Shown in pieces: positions 8,849-16,683 of a stretch of DNA of 64,000 nucleotides (position 1 is its first letter; each line of letters opens with the position of its first letter). The position numbers and the translations under genes are program-made. A model generated the notes under the pieces. It was not told the origin of the DNA and made no database searches. It saw nothing but the letters and a program-made list of their open reading frames with translations. The stretch is from Phenylobacterium sp. (lineage in GTDB: Bacteria > Pseudomonadota > Alphaproteobacteria > Caulobacterales > Caulobacteraceae), in assembly GCF_030651185.1 (NCBI RefSeq), contig NZ_JAUSCJ010000031.1, positions 62,001 through 126,000 on the forward strand. The letters are read 5' to 3'.

Positions 8849-8885
8849 TTCCTCCCCCGTTCCGCTGCGCTCCACAGGGGAGGAA
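8849..8885. terminator. Repeated hairpin terminator element, copy 2
   Basis: TTCCTCCCC (8849-8857) pairs with GGGGAGGAA (8877-8885). The whole element closely matches the copy at 5061-5101. It follows the fabA stop by 17 nt and separates fabA from the dehydrogenase pair. Confidence 0.7.
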
Positions 8886-8940
8886 AACCATTGCTTGCCC
8901 CAACGACAGACGGATCTGATCTGCGCAAAGGGAGCCCGCC

Positions 8941-9678
8941 ATGTCCGACCTCGACTTCACTGGCCAGACCGTCCTCGTGGTGGGCGGGTCCAGCGGGATC
9001 GGCAACGGGATCGCTCACGGTTTCAGGACGCGCGGCGCGGCGGTCCATGTCTGGGGGACGCGGGCGAAGGCGGCCGACTATGACGGCGTCGAAGGCTCCG
9101 ATCTCGCCGGCCTGACCTATGCGAGCGTGGACGTCTCCGACCGCGCCGCCATCGCAGCCGAGGCCCCCAGGCTCCCGGCCCTCGACGTTCTGGTGCTGTG
9201 CCAGGGCACGGTGATCTACAGGCGTGGGGAGTTCGCGCCCGCCGGCTGGGACCATGTCATGGCCGTCAATCTCGACAGCCTGATGGACTGCTCCAACGCC
9301 TTCCACGACCGGCTGGCCGCCGCCAAGGGCTCGATCATCATCGTCAGCTCCGTCTCGGGCTTCCAGTCCAACCGCGGCAACCCCGCCTACGCCGCCTCAA
9401 AGGCCGGCGCCATCAGCCTGACCAAGACGCTCGGCGAAGCCTGGGCCCGGGACGGCATCCGTGTGAACGGCCTGGCGCCGGGCCTGGTGGCCACCAAGCT
9501 CACCGCCGTCACCACCGAAAACCCCGACCGCCTGGCCGGCGCCCTGCGGGCCATCCCCGCCGGCCGCATGGGCACGCCCGACGACATGGCCGGCGCGGCC
9601 CTGTTCCTGGCCTCGCCCCTGGCCTCCTATGTTAACGGCCAGACCCTGATCGTCGACGGCGGCCTGTCGCTCTCCTGA
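8941..9678 (+). CDS. Short-chain dehydrogenase/reductase (SDR)
   Basis: A 245-residue classical SDR. The dinucleotide-binding glycine motif VGGSSGIG lies near residues 14-21, and the catalytic Tyr-x3-Lys is Y150/K154 (YAASK), with the catalytic Ser in IIVSSVSG shortly before. It would reduce or oxidise a carbonyl/hydroxyl substrate with NAD(P)(H) in the cytosol. The C-terminal VDGGLS is typical of FabG-like enzymes. It is followed 11 nt later by a second SDR, so the two probably form one transcript and act on related intermediates. The substrate is unknown. Confidence 0.88.
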   Translation: MSDLDFTGQTVLVVGGSSGIGNGIAHGFRTRGAAVHVWGTRAKAADYDGVEGSDLAGLTYASVDVSDRAAIAAEAPRLPALDVLVLCQGTVIYRRGEFAPAGWDHVMAVNLDSLMDCSNAFHDRLAAAKGSIIIVSSVSGFQSNRGNPAYAASKAGAISLTKTLGEAWARDGIRVNGLAPGLVATKLTAVTTENPDRLAGALRAIPAGRMGTPDDMAGAALFLASPLASYVNGQTLIVDGGLSLS

Positions 9679-9689
9679 AGGATCACTCC

Positions 9690-10457
9690 ATGTCGCTCAG
9701 CCGCTCGGTCCAGGGTTCCGTCGTCCTCGTCACCGGGGCGGGCGGCGGCATGGGGGCGGCCACCGCCCGGGTCTTCGCCGGCGAGGGCGCTCATGTCGCC
9801 GTCACCGACCGCGATACCGAGGCCGCCATGGCCGTGGCCGAGACCATCGTGGCCGCTGGCGGCTCGGCCCATCCCTGGTCTTTGGACGTCGCCGACCCCG
9901 ATCAGATCATCGCCGTGGTGGGTGAGGTCGCCGTCCGCTTCGGCGGCCTGGACTGCGTGATCAACAACGCCGGGATTTCCGGCTTCGCGGCCATCGACGA
10001 TGAGGGCTACGAGGCGGTCTGGGACCGTTCGATCGCCGTCCTGCTGACCTCGCACCACCGGGTGATCCGCGCGGCCCTGCCCCATCTGCGCAAGTCCGCC
10101 GCCCCGCGCATCGTCAACATCGCCTCCACCGAGGCCCTGGGCGCCACGGCCCGCGACAGCGCCTATGCCGCCGCCAAGGCCGGGGTCACCGGCCTGACCC
10201 GCGCCCTGGCCGTCGAACTCGGCCGCGAGGGGATCACCGTCAACTGCATCTGCCCGGGGCCGATCCTCACCGGCATGACCGACGCCATCCCCGACGAGGC
10301 CCGCCAGACCTATGCCAAACGCCGCACGGCGCTCGGCCGCTACGGCGCCCCCGAAGAAGTCGCCCACATCACGCTGAGCCTCTGCCTGCCCGCCGCCAGC
10401 TACCTGACCGGCGTCACCATCCCGGTCGACGGCGGGCTGATGGCGCGGAACGCCTGA
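9690..10457 (+). CDS. Short-chain dehydrogenase/reductase (SDR)
   Basis: A 255-residue classical SDR with VTGAGGGMGAA near the N-terminus, NNAG at about residue 92, and the catalytic pair Y159/K163 (YAAAK). The Ser two turns before (VNIASTEA) completes the triad. It has the FabG-like end IPVDGGLMARN. It lies 11 nt after the preceding SDR with AAGGA before the ATG, so the two form an operon. The pair may catalyse successive oxidation/reduction steps on a lipid or terpenoid substrate; this is inference. Confidence 0.88.
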   Translation: MSLSRSVQGSVVLVTGAGGGMGAATARVFAGEGAHVAVTDRDTEAAMAVAETIVAAGGSAHPWSLDVADPDQIIAVVGEVAVRFGGLDCVINNAGISGFAAIDDEGYEAVWDRSIAVLLTSHHRVIRAALPHLRKSAAPRIVNIASTEALGATARDSAYAAAKAGVTGLTRALAVELGREGITVNCICPGPILTGMTDAIPDEARQTYAKRRTALGRYGAPEEVAHITLSLCLPAASYLTGVTIPVDGGLMARNA

Positions 10458-10550
10458 GCCGCTCGGAACCCGATTCAAAGCTGCGTGATTGTGTCGGCCT
10501 GCAACTGACAGCGCCACGCTTTGGGCGCTTGATGGGGGCAGAGGAGAGAC

Positions 10551-10850
10551 ATGCCCATGCAATCGACTCCCGGCGCTCCGGCGCCCCGCGACCCCATCGC
10601 CGATGACGATATCTCCGTGGTCCCGGTTTCCGGCGGCTGGCGTGTGCTGTCGCCCCTCGACGACACCCCCCTGATGTTCCTCTCCGGCGCCAAGGCCGAG
10701 GAGAAGGCCAAGGCTCTGGCCGCGCGGCTCGCCGCCGCCGGTCGCGACGCCCGCGTGCTGATCCATGACCGCACAAGGGCCCTGATCGGGACCTGGCGGT
10801 TTTTCGCCGCCGACGCCCCACTGTCGGAACTGCCGGTGCGCAAGGACTAG
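10551..10850 (+). CDS. Small hypothetical protein (DUF2188-like)
   Basis: A 99-residue protein. The central part alternates strand and helix: ISVVPVSGGWRVLSPLDDTPLMFLSG, then an AKAEEKAKALAARLAAAGRDARVLIHDRTRALIGTWRFF helix-strand unit. This is close to small DUF2188-type domains that pair a beta hairpin with a helix, but I am not certain. It has no signal peptide. GAGGAGAG sits before the ATG. It stands alone; the function is unknown. Confidence 0.65.
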   Translation: MPMQSTPGAPAPRDPIADDDISVVPVSGGWRVLSPLDDTPLMFLSGAKAEEKAKALAARLAAAGRDARVLIHDRTRALIGTWRFFAADAPLSELPVRKD

Positions 10851-10998
10851 CGCCACAGGCCCCCGGGGTTTTTGCGACCGTCTCGCAAGCGCTGCAATTC
10901 TCGCACTTCTGTCGGATATCCGCCGGAACTGGCGGCGAAAAAGCGTGTTTCCGGAGTCTGGGCGACCCCGCCCGCAGATTCAGGAACTGAGGGACCTC

Positions 10999-11544
10999 AT
11001 GGCGACCACCGCGAAAGCCGACACGAGCAAAAAAACCACGTCGAAGAAGACCGCGCCGCGCCGCACGCGCCGCACCAACCGCCGCGACCCGCTGGCCATC
11101 AGCCTGCTGAAGAAGGATCACCGCGAGGTCGACGCCATGTTCGACGAGTACGAACAGCTGGAGAAGGACGCCGAGAAGCTGGCCCTCTTCAACAAGATCG
11201 CCCTGGCGCTCAAGGTCCACATCCAGATCGAGGAAGAGATCTTCTATCCGGAGGAGCGCGGCGACGTTGAAGACGACCTCATGGACGAGGCCTATGTCGA
11301 GCACGACAGCGCCAAGAAGATGATCGCCGAGATCGAGGCGATGAAGCCGTCCGACCAGTTCTATGACGCCAAGGTCAAGGTGCTGGGCGAATACATCAAA
11401 CACCATGTCAAGGAAGAGGAAGAGCCCGGCGGCATGTTCTCGCAAGCCAAGAAGGGCGACGAAGACCTCGACGCCATGGGCGAGCGCATGGCCGCCCGCA
11501 AGGAAGAACTGATGGCTGAGCTGGCTCCGGCCCAAGCCAACTGA
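10999..11544 (+). CDS. Hemerythrin HHE domain-containing protein
   Basis: A 181-residue protein. The first 30 residues are very basic (KKTTSKKTAPRRTRRTNRR), like a nucleic-acid-binding or disordered tail. A four-helix hemerythrin domain follows, with iron-ligand motifs KKDHREVD, KVHIQIEEEIFYP, EHDSAKKMI and YIKHHVKEEEE. Proteins of this kind bind O2 or NO, or sense oxidative/iron stress, in the cytoplasm. The ATG at 10999 follows GAGGGACC. In-frame codons further upstream have no ribosome site and are not hemerythrin-like. Two hairpins follow. The basic tail is a feature that many relatives lack. Confidence 0.85.
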   Translation: MATTAKADTSKKTTSKKTAPRRTRRTNRRDPLAISLLKKDHREVDAMFDEYEQLEKDAEKLALFNKIALALKVHIQIEEEIFYPEERGDVEDDLMDEAYVEHDSAKKMIAEIEAMKPSDQFYDAKVKVLGEYIKHHVKEEEEPGGMFSQAKKGDEDLDAMGERMAARKEELMAELAPAQAN

Positions 11545-11550
11545 TCAGGT

Positions 11551-11578
11551 CGCCGCGCGCGCTTTCCTGCGCGCGGCG
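11551..11578 (+). terminator. Hairpin after the hemerythrin gene
   Basis: A perfect 10-bp stem (CGCCGCGCGC with GCGCGCGGCG) and an 8-nt loop, 7 nt after the stop. No T run follows, so it may protect the 3' end rather than terminate. Confidence 0.5.
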
Positions 11579-11610
11579 CGCCTGCCCTTCACAAGACTGA
11601 CGAGATCGCG

Positions 11611-11637
11611 CCGCCCCAGCATCGTCTGGGGCGGTTT
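11611..11637 (+). terminator. Intrinsic terminator
   Basis: CCGCCCCAG (11611-11619), a 6-nt loop, CTGGGGCGG (11626-11634), then TTT. It is the likely end of the hemerythrin transcript. Confidence 0.75.
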
Positions 11638-11958
11638 GCTGTGTGACGCGCCACAGTCGCCGGGCCGCCCCCCATAGGCGCCACGTTCCTTCACAGATGG
11701 ATCGACCGCCCCCGCGTAACTTCGACGGACGCCACAAAACAGGCGTCTAGACTCAAAGTCGGCAATCTATCATTTAGTGTATCTCACAACACATAGGCCG
11801 TATTCGACAATACTTACCGCCAACCTCATCGCAGATTTCTGTTTTTTGAAATACACCTCATAAATACGATCAAACAATTATATGACCACTTGCGACGATA
11901 TCTGTGACATACTCGACTTGTTGCATCGCAGTTATTTGACCGATTGGTCTGGACCTCA
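11638..11958. other. AT-rich intergenic region upstream of a Crp/Fnr regulator
   Basis: About 320 bp without a convincing gene. From 11750 to 11945 it is strikingly A+T-rich for this genome. It holds a short inverted repeat (GTATT at 11800-11804, AATAC at 11809-11813) and CATCGCAG twice (near 11827 and 11924). It is probably the promoter and control region of the downstream regulator, but no -35/-10 pair can be chosen with confidence. Confidence 0.45.
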
Positions 11959-12657
11959 GTGAATTTTAGAAATTATCTGCTGTCGGCCCTAGAGCCCGAC
12001 GACATGGCCTCGCTCGGCCCCTTTCTGACTGAAACCGCCCTGTCCGCGGGCGACGTGCTGCACGAGGTCGATCAGCCCATCGAGGCGATTTTCTTTCCCT
12101 CCAGCGCCGTGGTCTCGGTGGTCACCCCCACCCGGGACGGACGCAGCGTGGAGAGCGCCACCATCGGGTTTGAGAGCGTCAGCGGCCTGCCCTCGGCCCT
12201 CAGCGGCGAGCCCAGCTCGAGCCGCGTCTTCGCCCAGGTCGCCGGCGGCGCCATCCGCCTGCCGGTCGCCCAACTGCGCGACCGGGCGTTCAAGAGCACG
12301 CCGCTCCTGCACCTGCTGCTGCGGCACATCGAGGCCAATATCAGCCAGGCCCAGCAGTCGGTGGCCTGCAACGCCCTGCATGAGGCCGGTCAACGCCTGG
12401 CGCGCTGGCTGTTGATGACCCAGGACCGGGTGTCGGGCCCCGTCGTGCCCCTGACCCAGGAATATCTGGCGATCATGCTCGGCGTGCAGCGCACCACCGT
12501 CACCCTGGTGGCCAGCGCCTTCAAGCGCGCGGGCCTCATCGACTACCGGCGCGGCGCCATCACCATCCTCGACCGGGCCGGGCTCGAGCGGGAGGCCTGC
12601 GAATGCTACGGCCTGGGCAAGATGCGCTTCGACCGCCTGCTGAAAGTCGCGGCCTGA
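11959..12657 (+). CDS. Crp/Fnr family transcriptional regulator
   Basis: A 232-residue protein: an N-terminal cyclic-nucleotide-binding-like barrel (about residues 10-130) and a C-terminal winged helix-turn-helix (about 150-220), with LTQEYLAIMLGVQRTTVTLVASAFKRAGLIDYRRG as the DNA-binding region. The barrel lacks an obvious cAMP phosphate-binding RxS motif and has no Cys cluster for an FeS centre, so the signal is unknown. The GTG at 11959 has a weak GGA upstream; a TTG at 11944 would add five residues. The AT-rich region before it is probably its promoter. Confidence 0.85.
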   Translation: MNFRNYLLSALEPDDMASLGPFLTETALSAGDVLHEVDQPIEAIFFPSSAVVSVVTPTRDGRSVESATIGFESVSGLPSALSGEPSSSRVFAQVAGGAIRLPVAQLRDRAFKSTPLLHLLLRHIEANISQAQQSVACNALHEAGQRLARWLLMTQDRVSGPVVPLTQEYLAIMLGVQRTTVTLVASAFKRAGLIDYRRGAITILDRAGLEREACECYGLGKMRFDRLLKVAA

Positions 12658-12666
12658 GGCCTGGGC

Positions 12667-12876
12667 TCAGGTCGCCAGGGACCCGCAGCCGGCATCGCGC
12701 CGTTCGCGATGAATCAACTCATCGTCGCGCCAGATCTCGACCTCGGCGGCGCTGCCGTGCTCGGCCAGGACCTTCAACGCCTGCGCCATCGCCGCCTCGT
12801 CGTCCGTGAGCTCAACGGCTTCGAACGTCAGGCCGGAGCCTCCGGCGAGATAGGGATAGAAGATGTAGGCGGGCAC
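12667..12876 (-). CDS. Small conserved hypothetical protein
   Basis: About 69 residues from a GTG at 12876 (PAYIFYPYLAGGSGLTFEAVELTDDEAAMAQALKVLAEHG). An upstream ATG at 12915 would add 13 poorly conserved-looking residues. A beta strand, an acidic helix and a final strand (AEVEIWRDDELIHRERR) form a compact one-domain protein. I recognise the style from caulobacterial genomes but no function. It is convergent with the Crp/Fnr gene, 9 nt away. The start is uncertain because neither candidate has a clear ribosome site. Confidence 0.6.
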   Translation of the reverse strand: MPAYIFYPYLAGGSGLTFEAVELTDDEAAMAQALKVLAEHGSAAEVEIWRDDELIHRERRDAGCGSLAT

Positions 12877-13043
12877 GGGGGTATGTCTCTGCGGGAAGCG
12901 ACACCACACCACCAACCTTGACCGCCCGTCTGTCCAGTAGTCGACTTATCGCCATGCGGAGCATCAGCCGCCGCGCGCCCCTTCCCCTCGACCACCGGCT
13001 CCGCCTAAAGTCCCGCCAAGAAAGTGCATAGGGGGATGTGCGT

Positions 13044-14552
13044 ATGACTGCGGCGGCGGACGCCGGCGGCAAGCCGGTCTATTCAGACAGCTACAAGGGC
13101 GTGGTGCTGGGCCTGCTGGTCACCGCCTACACGCTCAACTTCATCGACCGGACGATCATCTCCACCATCGGCCAGGCCATCAAGGATGACCTGAAGATCA
13201 CCGACACCCAGCTTGGCCTGCTGGGCGGGCTGTATTTCGCCCTGCTCTACACCCTGCTGGGCATCCCGATCGCCCGCATGGCCGAGCGGTTCAACCGCGT
13301 CTCCATCATCTCCGCCGCCATCCTGATCTGGTCAGGTTTCACCGCGCTGTGCGGGACGGCCACCAGCTTCGCCCAGCTGGCCGCCTACCGCTTCGGCGTC
13401 GGGTTCGGCGAGGCGGGCCTCTCCCCGCCCGCCCACTCCCTGATCAGCGACTATTACGAACCCAAGCGTCGGGCCAGCGCGCTGTCGATCTATTCCTTCG
13501 GCATCCCGCTGGGCACCATGCTGGGGGCCGTGGCCGGCGGCTGGCTGGCCCAGAACTTCTCCTGGCGCGTCGCCTTCCTGATCGTCGGCGCGCCTGGCAT
13601 CCTCATCGCCATCGTCATGAAGCTGGTGATCAAGGAGCCGCCGCGCGGCCATTCCGAGCCCGACCAGGCGCCCGCCTCGCCTGAGGACATCGCCCCCCCG
13701 GCCCCCAAGTTCTCCCTGGCCGGCGAGTTCAAGGAGCTGGCCGCCGTCGCCGGCACCCTGTTTGGCAAGTGGCCGGTCCTGCACATGGTGCTGGGCGTCA
13801 CCATCGCCTCCTTCGGCTCCTATGGCTCAGGCCAGTTCGTGCCGCCCTACTTCACCCGCGCCTTTGGCCTGGACTACGCCCAGGTCGGCCTGATCACCGG
13901 CCTGGTGGGGGGCTTCTCGGCCGGCATCGGAACCCTGCTGGGGGGCTTCATCACCGACCGGCTCAGCAAGCGCTCGCCGCGCTGGTACGCCCTGACGCCG
14001 GCCATCGGCCTGGCCATCGCCACGCCGATCTACATCGCCGCCTATCTGCAGCCCTCATGGCAGACCGCGGCCCTGATCCTGCTGATCCCGGGCATCTTCC
14101 ACTACACCTATCTGGGCCCCACCTTCGGGGTGGTGCAGAACATGGTGCCGACCCACCGCCGCGCCACCGCCACGGCCCTGCTGTTCTTCTTCCTGAACCT
14201 GCTGGCGCTCGGCGGCGGCCCGCCCTTCACCGGCTGGATCATCGACCAGTTCGCCCAGTTCAACTTCAACCACGTCGGCGCAGGCGGCACCCTGGCGGGC
14301 CTCGGCGGCCTGTTCGGCGGCGACCTGGGCGCCGCCAGCTTCGCCACCGCCTGCCCGGGCGGCAAGGCGCCGGAGGGGGCCAGCCTCGCCCTCGTCGGAC
14401 AGTGCAAGGCCAGCCTGGTGGAGGCGACGCGCTCGGGCGTCATCGTCTCCATCTGCTTCTACCTGTGGGCCGCCTTCCACTACCTGCTGGGCTCCATCGG
14501 CCTCACCAAGGCCCTCTCCAAGGCCCGCACCGACCGCGGCGAAGCGGCGTAG
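13044..14552 (+). CDS. MFS transporter, Spinster-like, with an extracytoplasmic insert
   Basis: A 502-residue, 12-helix transporter paralogous to the one at 3705: AYTLNFIDRTIISTIGQAIKDDL in helix 1 and LGIPIARMAERFNR in the 2-3 loop. It is about 55 residues longer, mainly through a loop before the last helices (about residues 410-460: LAGLGGLFGGDLGAASFATACPGGKAPEG, then VGQCKASLVEA). The two cysteines of this loop could form a disulfide outside the membrane. The ATG at 13044 follows GGGGG at 13031-13035. The GTG at 13038 is in frame but lies inside the normal spacing. The substrate is unknown. Confidence 0.9.
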   Translation: MTAAADAGGKPVYSDSYKGVVLGLLVTAYTLNFIDRTIISTIGQAIKDDLKITDTQLGLLGGLYFALLYTLLGIPIARMAERFNRVSIISAAILIWSGFTALCGTATSFAQLAAYRFGVGFGEAGLSPPAHSLISDYYEPKRRASALSIYSFGIPLGTMLGAVAGGWLAQNFSWRVAFLIVGAPGILIAIVMKLVIKEPPRGHSEPDQAPASPEDIAPPAPKFSLAGEFKELAAVAGTLFGKWPVLHMVLGVTIASFGSYGSGQFVPPYFTRAFGLDYAQVGLITGLVGGFSAGIGTLLGGFITDRLSKRSPRWYALTPAIGLAIATPIYIAAYLQPSWQTAALILLIPGIFHYTYLGPTFGVVQNMVPTHRRATATALLFFFLNLLALGGGPPFTGWIIDQFAQFNFNHVGAGGTLAGLGGLFGGDLGAASFATACPGGKAPEGASLALVGQCKASLVEATRSGVIVSICFYLWAAFHYLLGSIGLTKALSKARTDRGEAA

Positions 14553-14575
14553 GGCTACATCCGGGGTGGCGAAAT

Positions 14576-14603
14576 CGGCCCGGTGGAGCTATCCACCGGG
14601 CCG
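14576..14603 (+). promoter_or_regulatory. Perfect hairpin immediately upstream of the purB ribosome site
   Basis: CGGCCCGGTGGA (14576-14587) pairs with TCCACCGGGCCG (14592-14603) over a GCTA loop. AAGGAG, the purB ribosome site, starts 2 nt after the stem. It has no T run. It could end the MFS transcript or control purB translation. Confidence 0.55.
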
Positions 14604-14618
14604 TAAGGAGCCCTCGAC

Positions 14619-15941
14619 ATGATCCCCCGCTACGCCCGCAAGGAAGCCGCCGACATCTGGTCGCCCCAGACCCGCTTCAAGATCATGTTCGAGATCGAGG
14701 CCCACGCCGCCGACAAGATGGCCGAGCTGGGGGTCATCCCCAAGCTGGCCGCCCAGACCATCTGGGAAAAGGGCCGCGACGCGGTCTGGGACGCTGACCG
14801 CATCGACGAGATCGAGCGCGAGGTGAAGCACGACGTCATCGCCTTCCTCACCCACGTCACCGAGATCGTCGGCCCCGAGGCCCGCTTCCTGCACCAGGGC
14901 ATGACCTCCTCCGACGTCAACGACACCGCGCTCGCCGTCCAGCTCAGCCGCGCCACCGACCTCTTGATCGAGGACGTCGACATGGTGCTGGCCGCGCTCA
15001 AGCGCCGCGCCTTCGAGCACCGCCTGACGCCCACCGTCGGCCGCAGCCACGCCATCCACGCCGAGCCCACCACCTTCGGCCTCAAGCTGGCCGGCCACTA
15101 CGCTGAGTTCCAGAGGGCGAAAGAACGCCTGGCGATGGCCAAGTTCGAGATCGCCACCTGCGCCATCTCCGGCGCCGTCGGCACCTTCGCCAATGTGGCC
15201 CCCGAGGTTGAGGCCTATGTCGCCGAGCAGCTGGGCCTGGCCGTCGAACCCGTCTCCACCCAGGTGATCCCCCGCGACCGCCACGCCGCCTATTTCGCGG
15301 CGCTCGGCGTCGTGGCCTCCTCCATCGAGCGCCTGGCCACCGAGATCCGCCATCTGCAGCGCACCGAGGTGCTGGAGGCCGAGGAGCCCTTCGAGGTCGG
15401 CCAGAAGGGGTCCAGCGCCATGCCGCACAAGCGCAACCCGATCCTCACCGAGAACCTCACCGGCCTGGCCCGCCTGATCCGTTCGGCCGTGGTGCCGGCC
15501 ATGGAGAACGTCACCCTCTGGCACGAGCGCGACATCAGCCACTCGTCCGTCGAGCGCGGCATCGCGCCCGACGCCACCGTCCACCTGGACTTCGCCCTGC
15601 GCCGCCTGGCCGGCGTCGTCGAGCGGCTGGTGATCTATCCGGAGAACATGCTCAAGAACATGGACCGCCTGGGCGGCCTGGTTCACTCCCAGCGCGTCAT
15701 GCTGGCCCTCACCCAGAAGGGCGTGGCCCGCGAGACCGCCTACGCCTCGGTCCAGGGCGCGGCCATGAAGGTCTGGCGCGGCGAGGGCCTGTTCATCGAC
15801 CTGCTGCTGGCCGATCCCACCGTCACCCTCTCCGAAGCCGAGATCCGCGACCTCTTCGACCTCGGCTACCACTTCAAAAACGTCGACGTGATCTTCGCCC
15901 GGGTGTTCGGCCAGGACGCGATGGCCAAGGCCGCGGAATAG
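14619..15941 (+). CDS. purB: Adenylosuccinate lyase
   Basis: A 440-residue fumarase/aspartase-superfamily enzyme. The signature SSAMPHKRNP (serine at about residue 265) is the mobile catalytic loop. TSSDVNDTA and RSHAIHAEPTTFG are the other two active-site regions of the tetramer. It cleaves SAICAR to AICAR and adenylosuccinate to AMP. The AAGGAG site lies right behind a perfect hairpin. The four other purine genes in the window (purC, purS, purQ, purL) lie 14-25 kb away. It converges on mlaF with a 1-bp gap. Confidence 0.97.
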   Translation: MIPRYARKEAADIWSPQTRFKIMFEIEAHAADKMAELGVIPKLAAQTIWEKGRDAVWDADRIDEIEREVKHDVIAFLTHVTEIVGPEARFLHQGMTSSDVNDTALAVQLSRATDLLIEDVDMVLAALKRRAFEHRLTPTVGRSHAIHAEPTTFGLKLAGHYAEFQRAKERLAMAKFEIATCAISGAVGTFANVAPEVEAYVAEQLGLAVEPVSTQVIPRDRHAAYFAALGVVASSIERLATEIRHLQRTEVLEAEEPFEVGQKGSSAMPHKRNPILTENLTGLARLIRSAVVPAMENVTLWHERDISHSSVERGIAPDATVHLDFALRRLAGVVERLVIYPENMLKNMDRLGGLVHSQRVMLALTQKGVARETAYASVQGAAMKVWRGEGLFIDLLLADPTVTLSEAEIRDLFDLGYHFKNVDVIFARVFGQDAMAKAAE

Positions 15942-15942
15942 G

Positions 15943-16683
15943 CTACCGGCCCACAAAGGACCGGACATGGGGGTTGCTCGTCTGGTCGAGCTCGCCTGGC
16001 GCGCCCTGCCAGACGATCTGGCCCTCGTGCAGCATGGCGATCTGATCGCCGATCCTGCGGGCCGAGGCGAGATCATGGGTGATCGAGATCGCCGTGCCCC
16101 CCAGCCGCCTCACCTGGTCGACGATCAGCTCGTTGATCACCGCGGCGGTGACCGGGTCCAGGCCGGTGGTCGGCTCATCGAAGAACAGCACCTGCGGATC
16201 GGCGGCGATGGCGCGCGCCAGCCCGACCCGCTTCTGCATCCCCCCCGACAGGGCCGAGGGGAAGACATCGGCGACCGCCTCATCGAGGCGCACCCTGGCC
16301 AGGGCGTCGAGCGCCCGGCGCCGGGCGGCCTTGCGCGGCACGCCGTCGGCGTTGATCAGCCGGAAGGCGACATTCTCCCAGACCGTCAGGCTGTCGAACA
16401 GCGCCGCGCTCTGGAACAGCACGCCTGAGCGGGCCAGCAGCCGCCGCTGCACGTGGCCGCCAAACCCCGGAAGCCCCCGGCCGTCCAGGAGCACCTTGCC
16501 CCTGTCGGGGGCCACGAGGCCGAGCGCCAGCTTGATCATCACCGACTTGCCCTGCCCCGATCCGCCGATGATCACCATCGAGCGCCCGGTCTCGACGCTC
16601 AGGTTCAGCCGGTCCAGGACGGTGACGTCGCCGAACCGCTTGGTGACGTCGCGCCACTCCAGCTTGGGCCGCGAACGGGTCAT
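15943..16683 (-). CDS. mlaF: MlaF, ATPase of the phospholipid ABC transporter
   Basis: A 246-residue ABC ATPase: Walker A GGSGQGKS near residue 40, signature LSGGMQKR, Walker B VLFFDEPTTGLDP and a switch His in SITHD. The long TTGLDP context and the C-terminal HVRSFVGR are typical of MlaF/MCE-linked ATPases. It drives lipid movement between inner and outer membrane. Its ATG overlaps the mlaE stop (ATGA at 16680-16683), so it is translationally coupled. The frame stays open far upstream, but that part is only a shadow of mlaE. Confidence 0.93.
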   Translation of the reverse strand: MTRSRPKLEWRDVTKRFGDVTVLDRLNLSVETGRSMVIIGGSGQGKSVMIKLALGLVAPDRGKVLLDGRGLPGFGGHVQRRLLARSGVLFQSAALFDSLTVWENVAFRLINADGVPRKAARRRALDALARVRLDEAVADVFPSALSGGMQKRVGLARAIAADPQVLFFDEPTTGLDPVTAAVINELIVDQVRRLGGTAISITHDLASARRIGDQIAMLHEGQIVWQGAPGELDQTSNPHVRSFVGR

